Origin: Methylobacterium nodulans ORS 2060
GTDB taxonomy: Bacteria > Pseudomonadota > Alphaproteobacteria > Rhizobiales > Beijerinckiaceae
Length of the DNA stretch: 64,000 bases
Assembly (NCBI RefSeq): GCF_000022085.1
Contig: NC_011894.1
Span: 1,948,501 to 2,012,500, forward strand
Direction of reading: 5' to 3'
The notes beneath the pieces were generated by a model. That model was not told the origin of the DNA and ran no database searches. It saw nothing but the letters and a program-made list of their open reading frames with translations. The first letter of the stretch is position 1; the number at the start of each line of letters is the position of its first letter. The position numbers were made by a program, and so were the translations under genes. Shown here in pieces: positions 9,161 through 17,774 of the stretch.

Positions 9161-9243
9161 CGTCTCCGGACGCGTCAGACGAAAGGTTGCCGCGTGGGCT
9201 CGGTGACACGGATCTCCGACCCGGGCGTCCGGAAACCGTATCA
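9161..9243. repeat. Repeat-like element with TGATACGG end
   Basis: Core arms TCCGGACG (9165-9172) and CGTCCGGA (9226-9233) pair. The right end, read on the minus strand, is TGATACGGTTTCCGGACG. It resembles the short element at 23578-23616, which has a TGATACGGTC end and an internal TCCGGACGATC. It is probably a diverged member of the same dispersed family. Confidence 0.4.
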
Positions 9244-9272
9244 CGCTTCCGCTGCGGCAGGACGCGCCGGCC

Positions 9273-10598
9273 TCACCGCCGCGCGAGCCTCATGTCCGCC
9301 TCCGCCGGGGGGGTGGGGCGGCGCAGGACCGCCTTCGCCACGAAGACCATCACCACGCCGCCGAGCAGGCAGGCGGCGAGGAACAGCATCGGGGTGAGGT
9401 CGCTGCCGGTGCGATCGCGGATCCACGGCACCGCATTCTGGGCGATGAATCCGCCGAGATTGCCGACCGAGTTGATCGCTGCGATGCCGGCCGCCGCCGT
9501 GGCGCCGCGCAGGAAGGTCGGGGGCAGGGACCAGAAGACGGGCTGACCGGAGAAGATGCCGGCCGCCGCCACGCACAGGCAGGCGAATTTGAGCGCCGAG
9601 CCCGGCACGATCACGCTGAGCGTCAGGGCCGCGGCGCCGATGAGGGCGGGCCCCGCGATGTGCCAGGTCGTCTCGCCGGTCCTGGCCGCGTGGCGCGGCA
9701 CCCACCAGAGCGCAAGGGCGACCGCCACCCAGGGAATCACGTTCAGGAAGCCGTTGACGGTGTTCGAGACCCCGAAGCCCTTCACGACCGTCGGCAGCCA
9801 GTAGCTCAGGCCATAGGCCGCGAGCGGGAAGGCGACGTAGAGCAGGGCGAGGATCATCACCCGGCGATCGAGGAGGACCCGGAACGGGTTGGGGTGCTCC
9901 GTGTGGGCCGTCGCGGCCGCCTCGCGGGCGAGCGTGTCGGCGAGCCACTTCTTCTCCTCCGCCGGCAGCCAGCGCGCCCGCTCCGGTCCTTCCGGCAGGA
10001 TGAAGAACACCACCACGGCCAGCAGCAGGGCGGGGAGCCCGGTGGCGAGGAAGACCCATTGCCAGCCGCGCAGGCCGAGTAGCCCGTCGAGGTCGAGGAG
10101 CGCCCCGCCGATCGCCGCCCCGATGGCGTTCGCCACCGCGCTCGCGATCATGAACCAGCCCACCATCCGCCCGCGGTGGCTCTGCGGGAACCACAGGGTG
10201 AGCGCGAACAGGACGCCGGGGAAGAACCCGGCCTCCGCGGCGCCGAGGAGGAAGCGCAGGATGTAGAACATCGCCGTGCCCTGCGTGAATCCGAGCAGCA
10301 CGGTGACGAGGCCCCAGCTCGCCATGATGCGGGTGAACCAGAGCCGCGCGCCCACCCGTTCGAGGATCACGTTCGCCGGCACCTCGAACAGGAAATAGGC
10401 GACGAAGAACAGCGACGCCCCGAGCCCATAGGCCGCCTCGCTGAGACCGAGATCGCCGACCATCTGGAGCTTGGCGTAGGAGACGTTCTGCCGGTCGATG
10501 TAGGCGATGAGGTACATCAGGCCGAGGAGCGGCATCAGCCGCCAGGTGATGCGGTCGAGCGTGCGCGTGCCGAGCGCGTCCGGCGCGTGGTCTGCCAT
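9273..10598 (-). CDS. MFS transporter, anion:cation symporter type
   Basis: Major facilitator of 441 aa with 12 predicted membrane segments. The N-terminal signature RLMPLLGLMYLIAYIDRQNVSYA and the GxxxGR-type loop after segment 2 (FEVPANVILERVGARLWFTRIM) place it in the ACS family, which includes tartrate, phthalate and glucarate carriers. The substrate is most likely an organic acid but cannot be read from the sequence. No catabolic genes are adjacent. It stands alone between the cobD convergence and the efflux operon. The ATG is followed directly by a hydrophilic N-terminus, as usual in the family. Confidence 0.85.
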   Translation of the reverse strand: MADHAPDALGTRTLDRITWRLMPLLGLMYLIAYIDRQNVSYAKLQMVGDLGLSEAAYGLGASLFFVAYFLFEVPANVILERVGARLWFTRIMASWGLVTVLLGFTQGTAMFYILRFLLGAAEAGFFPGVLFALTLWFPQSHRGRMVGWFMIASAVANAIGAAIGGALLDLDGLLGLRGWQWVFLATGLPALLLAVVVFFILPEGPERARWLPAEEKKWLADTLAREAAATAHTEHPNPFRVLLDRRVMILALLYVAFPLAAYGLSYWLPTVVKGFGVSNTVNGFLNVIPWVAVALALWWVPRHAARTGETTWHIAGPALIGAAALTLSVIVPGSALKFACLCVAAAGIFSGQPVFWSLPPTFLRGATAAAGIAAINSVGNLGGFIAQNAVPWIRDRTGSDLTPMLFLAACLLGGVVMVFVAKAVLRRPTPPAEADMRLARR

Positions 10599-10717
10599 GG
10601 TGCGTCCCTCCCGGACCGATCCTTCCCGGAGCCGGCTCGTCGAGGCCGGTTTGGGATCGGCAAATAGGGTCCGCCGGTCTCGCGGGAAGCGGGCGCGCGA
10701 TCGGCCCTCCAGGGCGT

Positions 10718-11668
10718 TCAGCCCTTATGCGCCGCGAGATTGCCCTTGAGCGCCTCCCAGCGCCGCCAGAGCCCGTCGAGGGGGCGCGGCTCCGCCGTGC
10801 CCCCGGGATGCACCACCACGGTCGCCGTGCGCCCGGCGGTGAGCCGGGCGGCCTCCGGCGTGGGATCGAGCGCGACCCGGACCGGCACCCGCTGGGCGAG
10901 CCGCACCCAGGCGAAGGTTGGGTTGACGTTGGCGAGGAGGTTCGCGCCGGCGCTGCGCTCCCGGTCCTCGATGCCGGCCGCCACGCTCTCGACCCGGCCG
11001 GTGAAGTCGTGGCTGTCGCCCATCAGGTGCACGGTGACGGGGTCGCCGATGCGGATGCGGTCGAGCTTGGTCTCCTCGAAATAGCCCTCGACATGGAGCG
11101 TGTCGCTGTCGACCAGGGCCATCACGGCCTTGCCGGTCGCCACATAGGTGCCGGGCCGCAGCTCCAGGTTCGAGATGCGGCCGTTCACGGAGGCGCGCAC
11201 CTCGGAGCGGGCGAGGTTGAGCTTGGCGAGGTCGCGGTCCGCCACCGCCTGGTCGTAGGCCGCACGGGCGCCCTGCTCGGTCGCCAGGGCCGCTTCGAGG
11301 CGCTGCTGCGACACGACGTTGTCGCTGAGCTGCTGGTAGCGGGCGAGGTCGGCCTCCGCCTGCGTCAGGGTCGCCTTGCGGCCGGCCACCACCGCCTCCG
11401 CCTGCCGCAGCGCCAGCGCGAAGCGCTCCGGATCGATGCGGAACAGGACGTCGCCGCGCTTCACCTCCTGATTGTCCCGCACCTCGACCGCGCGGACGAG
11501 CCCCGACACGTCGGGCGCGACGCCGACCACCTCGGCGCGCACCCGCCCGTCCCGGGTCCAGGGGGCCTCCAGGTAGTAGTCCCAGAGGGCGGCCCCGACC
11601 ACCAGGGCGGCGAGCAGCAGCAATCCCGTGACGGCGAAGCGGCCGACGAACGCGAGGAAGCGGGTCAT
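10718..11668 (-). CDS. HlyD/AaeA-type periplasmic adaptor
   Basis: Membrane-fusion protein of 316 aa: one N-terminal membrane anchor (about 9-30), a biotinyl-lipoyl-like half (VAPDVSGLVRAVEVRDNQEVKRGD), a helical hairpin, the second half-motif (VNGRISNLELRPGTYV), and a beta-barrel ending in VHPGG. This is the AaeA/EmrA subtype that pairs with FUSC-type pumps. It is the last gene of the marR-fusC-DUF1656-hlyD operon and starts 9 bp after the DUF1656 stop. It probably links the inner-membrane pump to an outer-membrane channel encoded elsewhere. Confidence 0.9.
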   Translation of the reverse strand: MTRFLAFVGRFAVTGLLLLAALVVGAALWDYYLEAPWTRDGRVRAEVVGVAPDVSGLVRAVEVRDNQEVKRGDVLFRIDPERFALALRQAEAVVAGRKATLTQAEADLARYQQLSDNVVSQQRLEAALATEQGARAAYDQAVADRDLAKLNLARSEVRASVNGRISNLELRPGTYVATGKAVMALVDSDTLHVEGYFEETKLDRIRIGDPVTVHLMGDSHDFTGRVESVAAGIEDRERSAGANLLANVNPTFAWVRLAQRVPVRVALDPTPEAARLTAGRTATVVVHPGGTAEPRPLDGLWRRWEALKGNLAAHKG

Positions 11669-11677
11669 GACGAAGGC

Positions 11678-11881
11678 TCAGGTGAGGCGCGGGGCCAGGG
11701 CGACGATGCCGCCGAGGCAGGTGATGGTCAGGGCGAGGTCGAAGAGCGGCCGGTGCCAGACGAAGCGGTAGAGCCCGGCCCAGGCGATCAGGCGGCGCAG
11801 CACGAGGCTCACCCCGAAGGCGAGCACCGCGTAGACGAGGAGGGCCGGCAGGAAGACTCCGTAGATGTCGATGTCGGGCAT
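11678..11881 (-). CDS. DUF1656 small membrane protein (AaeX-like)
   Basis: Protein of 67 aa with two membrane segments (about 6-28 and 47-64). The start PDIDIYGVFLPALLVYA is typical of DUF1656/AaeX proteins, found between FUSC pumps and their HlyD adaptors. Its ATG overlaps the fusC stop by one base (TGATG), indicating translational coupling. The molecular role is unknown; it is presumably an accessory subunit of the efflux pump. Confidence 0.88.
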   Translation of the reverse strand: MPDIDIYGVFLPALLVYAVLAFGVSLVLRRLIAWAGLYRFVWHRPLFDLALTITCLGGIVALAPRLT

Positions 11882-13923
11882 CAGGCAGCCTCCCGGATCG
11901 CGTCCGCGCGAGGCCGTGCCGGGTCGTAGGGAGCGGCCTCGGGGAAAAGGGCGCGGCGCAGGCCGGCAAGGCCGAGGAGGGCGTCACGCCGCTCCTCGGG
12001 CCCGGGATGCGCCCCGATTAGGCGGAGCGCCGCGTCGATGCGCTCCAGCATCAGCGGGTCCGCCGTCTCCGTCTCGCGGCGGTAGTGGCGGGCCAGGTCG
12101 TCCAGCACCCGATCGAGGGCCGCCACCTGATCGGCGGGCAGCCCGTGGCGGGCGCGACGCAGGAAGACCAGCACCATGCCGACCCGCAGCTCCGCCAGCG
12201 TGTCGACCCGGCGCAGCGCGCTGTCGGGCGGCGCGGCGGCGATGCGCGGCACGAGGAGGCCGAGGCGGTCCATCATCAGGGCCGCGAAGGCGACCCGGTC
12301 GCCGCGTCCGCGCCGGGCCGCCGCGCGGGCGAGATCCCGCCGGCTCGCGCGCAGCAGCCGCCACGCGCCCTGCTCGGCGCCGATCGAGCGGATGAGGCTC
12401 GTGACGAGCGCCGCGATCCAGATGCCGGCGAGCAGCGCCATGCTGGAATTCACGAAGGCCGAGAACTCGGCATTGTAGCGGTCCTGGAGGGCGAGCAGCG
12501 CATTGCCGTTGACGCCGAGTGCGATCCCGGCCGCGGCCGTGCGCGGGTGGCTCATCAGCAGGCCGCAGAGCATCAGCGGCGGCAGGACGGCGAGGGTCAG
12601 CATCGTGAAATCGTGGACCCGCGGCAGCACCCCGAAGAGCAGCAGGCCGGCCGCGACGGCGGCGGCGGCCGACCATCGCGCGAAGCCGAGGATCGAGGGG
12701 GTGGGGTCGTCCTGCGCGGCGAAGAGACAGCAGAGCACGAGGCCCATCATGGCGGCCGTGGCGCCGTCCGGCCAGGCGGTGGCGATCCAGAGGCCGACGC
12801 ACACCGCCGCCGAGATCAGGACGCCGAGGGCGGAGCGCAGCGCCATGCCGTGATCGCGGTGCCGCGGCGGGCAGGCGGCGAACTCGCCCCCATAGGCGAG
12901 GGGCGCCCGCAGGCGCCCGCCGCCGCGAGCGATGTGCTCCTCCAGGGTGCGGCAGTCCCGCGACAGGGCGACGAGGTCGCGCAGGCGGTCGAGGAGGCTC
13001 GCGCGCATGAGCGCCGCCCAGCCCGGATCGGCGGCAAGCCCCCGCTCGGCGGCCTCGATCCGCGCCGTCAGCTCCGCCACGCCCTGCACCGGAGCGCCGG
13101 CCTTCGCCCAGCTGTCGAGGGCCTGCAGCAGCTCGCGCAGGTCGAAGGTGAGGGCCCGGAGGCCGCGCAGGGCCGCGATCCGGTCGCCTAAGGAGGAGAG
13201 CACCGGCAGCAGCAGGAGCATGCGCCCTCGCAGCAGACGCACCCAGGGCGCGGCGGCGGCCTGCTCGGAGGTGTCGTAGGCGAGATGCGCGGCGAGCACG
13301 TCGATCTCGCCCGCATCGGCGGCGAGCCGCAGGCGCCGGGCGCGCACCGCCGGCTCCTCCGCCTCGCCCGCCAGCACCTCGCCGGTCCAGCGGCCGGCCT
13401 CGGCGAGCCAGGCGGCGATGCGCTGGGCCACTACCGGCGCGACGGATTGGGGCAGGACGAGGCTCGACACCAGGGCGGCGCAGAGGATGCCGAGGGTGAT
13501 CTCCTCCGCCCGCGCGATCGCCGTGTCGAAGATCGCGCCGGGCTCGCTCACGGCCGGGAAGCCGATCAGGGCCGCCGTGTAGCCGGCGAGCATGAACAGG
13601 TAGCTGCGCGGCGTGCGGTCGAGGAGCGAGAGATAGAGGCAGCCGGCCGTCCAGAGCGCGAGCGCCAGGGTGAGCAGTTCCGGCGCGTTGACGAGGTTCG
13701 GCACCATCGCCACGGCGGCCACGACGCCGATCAGCGTCCCGCCGACCCGGTAGGCGGCCTTGGAGCGGGTCGCGCCCGAGAGCGCCTGCGCGGTGATGAA
13801 CACCGTCGCCATCGCCCAGTAGGGGCGGGGCAGGTCGATCCACAGGGCGATCCAGAGGGCGAGGATCGCCGCCCCCGCAGTCTTGCCCGCGAAGAGCCAG
13901 GCGCGCCAGCCGGGCAGGGTCAT
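11881..13923 (-). CDS. FUSC-family efflux pump (AaeB-like)
   Basis: Inner-membrane protein of 680 aa with two clusters of about six membrane segments. The N-terminal one starts GWRAWLFAGKTAGAAILALW and the second begins near residue 355 (ALRSALGVLISAAVCVGLW), with cytosolic regions between and after. This is the fusaric-acid-resistance/AaeB layout for export of aromatic acids. The ATG overlaps the marR stop as ATGA, which supports both the start and a single operon. The true substrate is unknown. A much longer frame extends upstream but overlaps marR and has no homology. Confidence 0.9.
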   Translation of the reverse strand: MTLPGWRAWLFAGKTAGAAILALWIALWIDLPRPYWAMATVFITAQALSGATRSKAAYRVGGTLIGVVAAVAMVPNLVNAPELLTLALALWTAGCLYLSLLDRTPRSYLFMLAGYTAALIGFPAVSEPGAIFDTAIARAEEITLGILCAALVSSLVLPQSVAPVVAQRIAAWLAEAGRWTGEVLAGEAEEPAVRARRLRLAADAGEIDVLAAHLAYDTSEQAAAAPWVRLLRGRMLLLLPVLSSLGDRIAALRGLRALTFDLRELLQALDSWAKAGAPVQGVAELTARIEAAERGLAADPGWAALMRASLLDRLRDLVALSRDCRTLEEHIARGGGRLRAPLAYGGEFAACPPRHRDHGMALRSALGVLISAAVCVGLWIATAWPDGATAAMMGLVLCCLFAAQDDPTPSILGFARWSAAAAVAAGLLLFGVLPRVHDFTMLTLAVLPPLMLCGLLMSHPRTAAAGIALGVNGNALLALQDRYNAEFSAFVNSSMALLAGIWIAALVTSLIRSIGAEQGAWRLLRASRRDLARAAARRGRGDRVAFAALMMDRLGLLVPRIAAAPPDSALRRVDTLAELRVGMVLVFLRRARHGLPADQVAALDRVLDDLARHYRRETETADPLMLERIDAALRLIGAHPGPEERRDALLGLAGLRRALFPEAAPYDPARPRADAIREAA

Positions 13924-14393
13924 GACGCGGCCCTCGCGGGCGGCAGGAGTTCGGGGCCGGAGCGGTCGCCGGTGCCGTCGCGAAGCGCCCGCAGCACGCG
14001 CAGGGCCGCGAGCAGGTCTTCGTCGGGCACCTCCGCGAAGATGCGCGTGCGCAGCCGGTCGAATTCCGCCTCGATGGCGCCGACCCGCGCCCGGCCCTCT
14101 TCGGTGAGGCGCAGCACCTTGGCACGGCGGTCGGTGGGATCCTCCTGCCGGGTGACGAGACCGGCTTCCTCGACCTGATCGAGGAGCCGCACCAGGGTCG
14201 GCCCCTCGATGCCCAGGGCCTCGGCGAGGGCGGTCTGGCGCGGGTCGCCGCCGAGCCGGCCAATGAGCAGCAGCGGCAGGGCGGTGGCCTCGGTGAGACC
14301 GTAGGCGGTCACCACCGCGTCCGCCGCCCGCCGCCAAGTGCGGCCGGCGCGCACGAGGCCGAGCGTGAGACTCTGGAGAAGGGTATGGCGCAT
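13920..14393 (-). CDS. MarR-family regulator of the efflux operon
   Basis: Winged-helix repressor of 157 aa, first gene of the marR-fusC-DUF1656-hlyD operon. The recognition region reads TALAEALGIEGPTLVRLLDQVEEAGLV, followed by the wing with the family DRRAKVLRLTEEG motif. The ATG was preferred over a TTG 36 bp upstream. It probably represses the operon and responds to an aromatic acid or drug, as is usual for MarR. A GATAG-N4-CTATC palindrome 46 bp upstream is the likely operator. Confidence 0.9.
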   Translation of the reverse strand: MRHTLLQSLTLGLVRAGRTWRRAADAVVTAYGLTEATALPLLLIGRLGGDPRQTALAEALGIEGPTLVRLLDQVEEAGLVTRQEDPTDRRAKVLRLTEEGRARVGAIEAEFDRLRTRIFAEVPDEDLLAALRVLRALRDGTGDRSGPELLPPARAAS

Positions 14394-14438
14394 GGCAGGA
14401 GAACGCGACGGTGAGCGGGGCCGTTGCAAGGGCTGATA

Positions 14439-14452
14439 GATAGGATACTATC
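14439..14452. promoter_or_regulatory. Candidate MarR operator
   Basis: Inverted repeat GATAG-GATA-CTATC (arms 14439-14443 and 14448-14452) upstream of the marR start. The TATC/GATA half-sites with short spacing fit the kind of palindrome bound by MarR dimers, and this AT-rich patch stands out in a GC-rich gap. Binding by the adjacent MarR protein is inferred from position. Confidence 0.5.
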
Positions 14453-14575
14453 GATTGCTTGGCACCCTCTGAGCCATGCGCCTCCGTCGGGGGAGGGCGT
14501 CGCCGGGCTCGGGATAGCGGCCGGGATGCGCGGCCCCTCGGGCCGGTAGGCGGGCTTAAGCCCCCTCCGGACGGG

Positions 14576-15310
14576 CTACAGGCCCGGCCCCTTCGCGGCG
14601 CCCAGGATCCGGCCCGGCCCGCCATACTCCGCCTGCAGCACCAGCACGTAGGTATCGGCATCCCCCGACTGGAGGATGGTCCGGGGCACCTCGTAATGGG
14701 CCGGCGCGCCCGACCAGCTCCCGACGTGATGCATGCCGCGCACGACATTGCGGTAGGTCACGGTCTTGCCGCGGTTCTCGCCGCGCGCGATGGCGACCTC
14801 GCGCGCGCGCGCCACCGGCAGCAGCCAGAGCTCGGCCTTGCGGCCCGCATCGGGCGCGGCGCCGATGTCGATCCGGATACGGTCGCCCTCCAGCTCGCTG
14901 CGGATCGGAACCGGCAGGCTCACGGCGGTGCCGGGATCACGGATCGTGTGTTCGAGCGCGTTGCGGTCGGAGCCCACCACCGCCAAGGCGCCATTGATCA
15001 CCGCCTGCGGCGTGTAGACCTGCCGGTCGCCCCGCACGCCCGCATAGGCGCGCTGGCGCTCGGTGAAGGCCGCACGGGCCAGCGTATCCTTCCAGCCGAG
15101 ATAGTCCCAATAGGTGACGGGCAGGCTCAGCGCGATGACGCTCGGGTCCCGGGACAGGTCGCCGATGATGCGGTCGGCCGGCGGGCAGGCCGAGCAGCCC
15201 TGGCTCGTGAAGAGCTCGACCACCGCCCGGGGGGCATCCCCGGCCGCAGCCGGGAAGGAACCGCCGAGGAGCAGAACCAGCAGGAGCCAATGGGATGCCG
15301 CGCAGGTCAT
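14576..15310 (-). CDS. DUF1223 secreted thioredoxin-like protein
   Basis: Protein of 244 aa with an N-terminal signal peptide (about 1-23, cleavage after FPAAA). The DUF1223 core starts VVELFTSQGCSACPPAD, with a CxxC pair at C39/C42 in a thioredoxin-like fold. DUF1223 proteins are common in Hyphomicrobiales and their function is not established; the exported CxxC suggests a periplasmic redox role. It lies 7 bp downstream of lpxXL on the same strand and may be transcribed with the lipid A cluster. Confidence 0.85.
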   Translation of the reverse strand: MTCAASHWLLLVLLLGGSFPAAAGDAPRAVVELFTSQGCSACPPADRIIGDLSRDPSVIALSLPVTYWDYLGWKDTLARAAFTERQRAYAGVRGDRQVYTPQAVINGALAVVGSDRNALEHTIRDPGTAVSLPVPIRSELEGDRIRIDIGAAPDAGRKAELWLLPVARAREVAIARGENRGKTVTYRNVVRGMHHVGSWSGAPAHYEVPRTILQSGDADTYVLVLQAEYGGPGRILGAAKGPGL

Positions 15311-15317
15311 GGCCTCA

Positions 15318-16340
15318 TCAAGCCCCGGCGGCCGGACTGACGGAAGTCACGTTAGCTTGAGCCGCCAGGCCGGTGACGGGCTGCCCCGCGACGGGCTGCG
15401 CCGCCCGCGGCAGCATGGCGGGGCGCCAGCGCCGGTGCATCCACATCCACTGTTCCGGATGCTCCCGCACCCAGCCCTCGATCACCCGCGTCATCGCCTG
15501 CATGGTGGCCTGAACGTCGACTGCGCCGGAGGCGTCGCGCGGCAGGTCGAGGGGAGGGGTCAGTTCGAGCCGGAACCGGCCGCCCGGCAGCCGGATCACC
15601 CGGACGCCGTGCACCGGACACTCGTAGTGCCGGGCGAGCTTGGCGAGCAGCGGGTTGACCAGGGCCGGACGCCCGAAGAACTCCACCACCACGCCGCGGG
15701 TGAAATGCTGGTCGACGAGCATGCCGAGATGGCCGCCGCGGTCGATGACGCCCTGCATGGCGAAGGCGGCGCCGGGCCCGGCCGCCGTGAGGCCGCCCAT
15801 CGTGGAGCGCCGCACCTCCTGCACGAGTTCCTTCGCGGCCGGGTTGTTCGGCGGCCGGAACACCGCGCTCGCCTCCAGGCCGAAGCGGGCCGCGCAGATC
15901 GCCGGCAGCTCCCAGTTGGCGAGGTGGGCCGAGAAGATCAGGCCCGGCTTGCCGTCGTCGCGCAGCGCGAAGAAGTGCTCGATGCCCGCGACCTCGATGC
16001 GGCCGGGCGTCGCCGCCTGCGGGTCGTAGTCGAAGATCTCGGCCAGATGCGCGTATTCGGCGCCGGTGCGGCCGAGATTCTCCCAGGCACCGCGGGCGAT
16101 CGCGGCGATCTCCTCAGGGCTGCGGTCCGGATAGGCGTGGCGCAGGTTGTCGAGGGCGGTGCGGTGCGCGGGCAGGCGGGGTCCGAGCGTGCGGCCGAGC
16201 CAGGCCCCGAACCCCCCGGCCCGCTGCGGCCCGAGCAGGCTCGCGATACCGAACAGCAGGCGCACGAGCCAGATCATCGGCAGCCCGGCGAGGCGGGAAA
16301 CGAAACGGTACAGCCTCAGCTTCAGGCGCAGCACGGACAT
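15318..16340 (-). CDS. lpxXL: Lipid A VLCFA acyltransferase LpxXL
   Basis: Lysophospholipid acyltransferase of the LpxL/HtrB superfamily, 340 aa, anchored by an N-terminal hydrophobic segment (about 14-36). The catalytic HX4E motif is SAHLANWE (H139, E144). Its place at the end of an acpXL-fabZXL-fabF2XL-fabF1XL-...-adh2XL cluster identifies it as LpxXL, which in rhizobia moves the very-long-chain hydroxy fatty acid from AcpXL to lipid A. The ATG at MSVLRLKLRLYRF fits the family; upstream in-frame sequence lies in a repeat. The transferred chain length is not deducible. Confidence 0.88.
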   Translation of the reverse strand: MSVLRLKLRLYRFVSRLAGLPMIWLVRLLFGIASLLGPQRAGGFGAWLGRTLGPRLPAHRTALDNLRHAYPDRSPEEIAAIARGAWENLGRTGAEYAHLAEIFDYDPQAATPGRIEVAGIEHFFALRDDGKPGLIFSAHLANWELPAICAARFGLEASAVFRPPNNPAAKELVQEVRRSTMGGLTAAGPGAAFAMQGVIDRGGHLGMLVDQHFTRGVVVEFFGRPALVNPLLAKLARHYECPVHGVRVIRLPGGRFRLELTPPLDLPRDASGAVDVQATMQAMTRVIEGWVREHPEQWMWMHRRWRPAMLPRAAQPVAGQPVTGLAAQANVTSVSPAAGA

Positions 16341-16445
16341 CTCACGAGGGGTGGCGACGGCGCAGGCGGAGGCGCCGAGCCGGCAGGTCGTCGGTCCCTC
16401 ATAGAGTTGCAAGGGGTGACGCGGAAGATGGTCCGCGCGGCCCTC

Positions 16446-16601
16446 ATGCCAACGGTCGTTTCCATGTGACCGTTGGTTCGGTTCTCGAATTTTCGCCAAG
16501 CCTTTGGCCTGGAATCGAAAATCCGAGATGGTCAACGGCCCGCTGCGTGAGCATGCGCGGCAGCACTTGGCTTGCGTCAGCAGCCCGGGCCGTTGGCATC
16601 A
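16446..16601. repeat. Two-hairpin palindromic repeat, family A, copy 1
   Basis: Element of about 156 bp with hairpin 1 (CCAACGGTC 16449-16457 with GACCGTTGG 16468-16476) and hairpin 2 (CAACGGCCCG 16533-16542 with CGGGCCGTTG 16586-16595). They are joined by a linker containing GTTCTCGAATTTTCGC. The same order and linker recur, inverted, at 43103-43243, and hairpin 2 alone recurs at 29636-29691. The outer end TGATGCCAACGG forms the stop codon of adh2XL. Confidence 0.85.
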
Positions 16602-17621
16602 GAGCGTGGCGATGATCTTCCCGAAGACCTGCCGCGATTCGAGCCGCGCCAGCCCCTCCTCGAAGGAGGCGAGCGGCAGCACCGTGTCGATCACCGGGGT
16701 GAGCCCCTCGGCCATCTTGGCCAGGGATTGCCGGATGTTGTCGATCCGGCAGCCGAACGAGCCCGTGATGCGGTATTGCTGCTGGAACAGCTGCATCAGG
16801 TTCATGGTGGCGGAGACACCGGAGGTCGAGCCGCAGGTCACCAGCCGCCCGCCGCGCTTGAGGCACAGGAGCGAGCCGTTCCAGGTATCGGCGCCCACAT
16901 GCTCGAAGACCACGTCGACGCCCTTGCGCTTGGTCAGCCGCCGCACCTCGCCCTCGAAGCGCTCGGTGCGGTAGTTGATGACGTGGTCGGCGCCGAGCGC
17001 GCGGGCCTTCTCGCCCTTGGCGTCGTCGCCGACGGTGGTGAAGACGGTGCAGCCGATCGCCTTGGCCATCTTGATCGCGGCGGTGCCGATGCCGGAGCCG
17101 CCCGCATGCACCAGGATCGACTCGCCCGGCTCCAGGCGGGCATTGTCGAAGAGCATGTGCTGGACCGTGCCGAAGGCGATGGGCGCGCAGGCGGCCTCGA
17201 CGGCGCTCACCCCGGCCGGCACCGGCACCACGAGGCGGGCCGGCATGACGACCCGCTCGCGGGCGAAGCCGTCGATGTGGAATCCCATCACGCCGCCCAC
17301 CTCCTCGCAGAGATTGTCGCGGCCCTCGCGGCAGGCCCGGCAGCGCCCGCAGGTGAGCGCGCCGTAAAGCGCCACCGGATCGCCGACCTTAAGCCCCTCG
17401 ACGCCCTCGCCGAGGCCTGAGATCTCGCCGGCCGCCTCGGCCCCGACGGTGAGCGGCAGCTTCCGCTTGGCGAAGGCCATGCCGCGGAAGCCCCACACGT
17501 CGATGAAGTTGAGCCCGACCGCCCGGATCCGCACCTCGACCTCACCCGGGCCGGGCGGGGGCGGCGCCTCGACCTGCGACAGGCGCAGGTCGCGATCGCC
17601 GAAGATCTGCAGGGCTTGCAT
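16599..17621 (-). CDS. Zinc-type alcohol dehydrogenase / quinone oxidoreductase-like, Adh2XL
   Basis: Medium-chain dehydrogenase/reductase of 340 aa. A structural zinc lobe is clear (C91, C94, C97, C105 in LTCGRCRACREGRDNLC) and the nucleotide site is VHAGGSGIGTAAIKMAKAIG. The usual catalytic zinc Cys near residue 38 is absent (GLNFIDVW), as in quinone oxidoreductases. In rhizobia a similar gene (adh2XL) sits between fabF1XL and lpxXL in the VLCFA cluster, and the position here agrees; its exact reaction is not settled. The stop TGA is the end base triplet of a family A repeat. Confidence 0.82.
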   Translation of the reverse strand: MQALQIFGDRDLRLSQVEAPPPPGPGEVEVRIRAVGLNFIDVWGFRGMAFAKRKLPLTVGAEAAGEISGLGEGVEGLKVGDPVALYGALTCGRCRACREGRDNLCEEVGGVMGFHIDGFARERVVMPARLVVPVPAGVSAVEAACAPIAFGTVQHMLFDNARLEPGESILVHAGGSGIGTAAIKMAKAIGCTVFTTVGDDAKGEKARALGADHVINYRTERFEGEVRRLTKRKGVDVVFEHVGADTWNGSLLCLKRGGRLVTCGSTSGVSATMNLMQLFQQQYRITGSFGCRIDNIRQSLAKMAEGLTPVIDTVLPLASFEEGLARLESRQVFGKIIATL

Positions 17622-17774
17622 GGTCAAACTCGGGCTTGGGAGGACGACGGGTCCGGTGACAGGAGAATGTGGCCGAGACGGGTCGCGAGTGCCGCGCGAT
17701 CCGGCTCCGCCATGGATCCGATCGCTCGTCCGACAACCCTGTCGGGCAGCGTGAACAGCTTCCAGCGGACGACT

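Larger units (their letters stand above)
8912..9272. other. Convergent intergenic region
   Basis: 361 bp between the 3' ends of cobD and the MFS gene, with no credible gene. It contains a long hairpin at 9072-9136 and a palindromic-repeat-like segment at 9161-9243 (both listed separately). The rest is unremarkable GC-rich spacer. Confidence 0.6.

Noticed and set aside
7924..9272. Possible cobalamin riboswitch near cobC and cobD.
   Set aside because: The divergent starts leave no leader, and no B12-box-like sequence was seen in the neighbouring gap.
13924..14748. Long N-terminal extension of the FUSC gene into the marR region.
   Set aside because: The extension overlaps marR in another frame and has no homology. 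The ATGA overlap with the marR stop gives a natural start.
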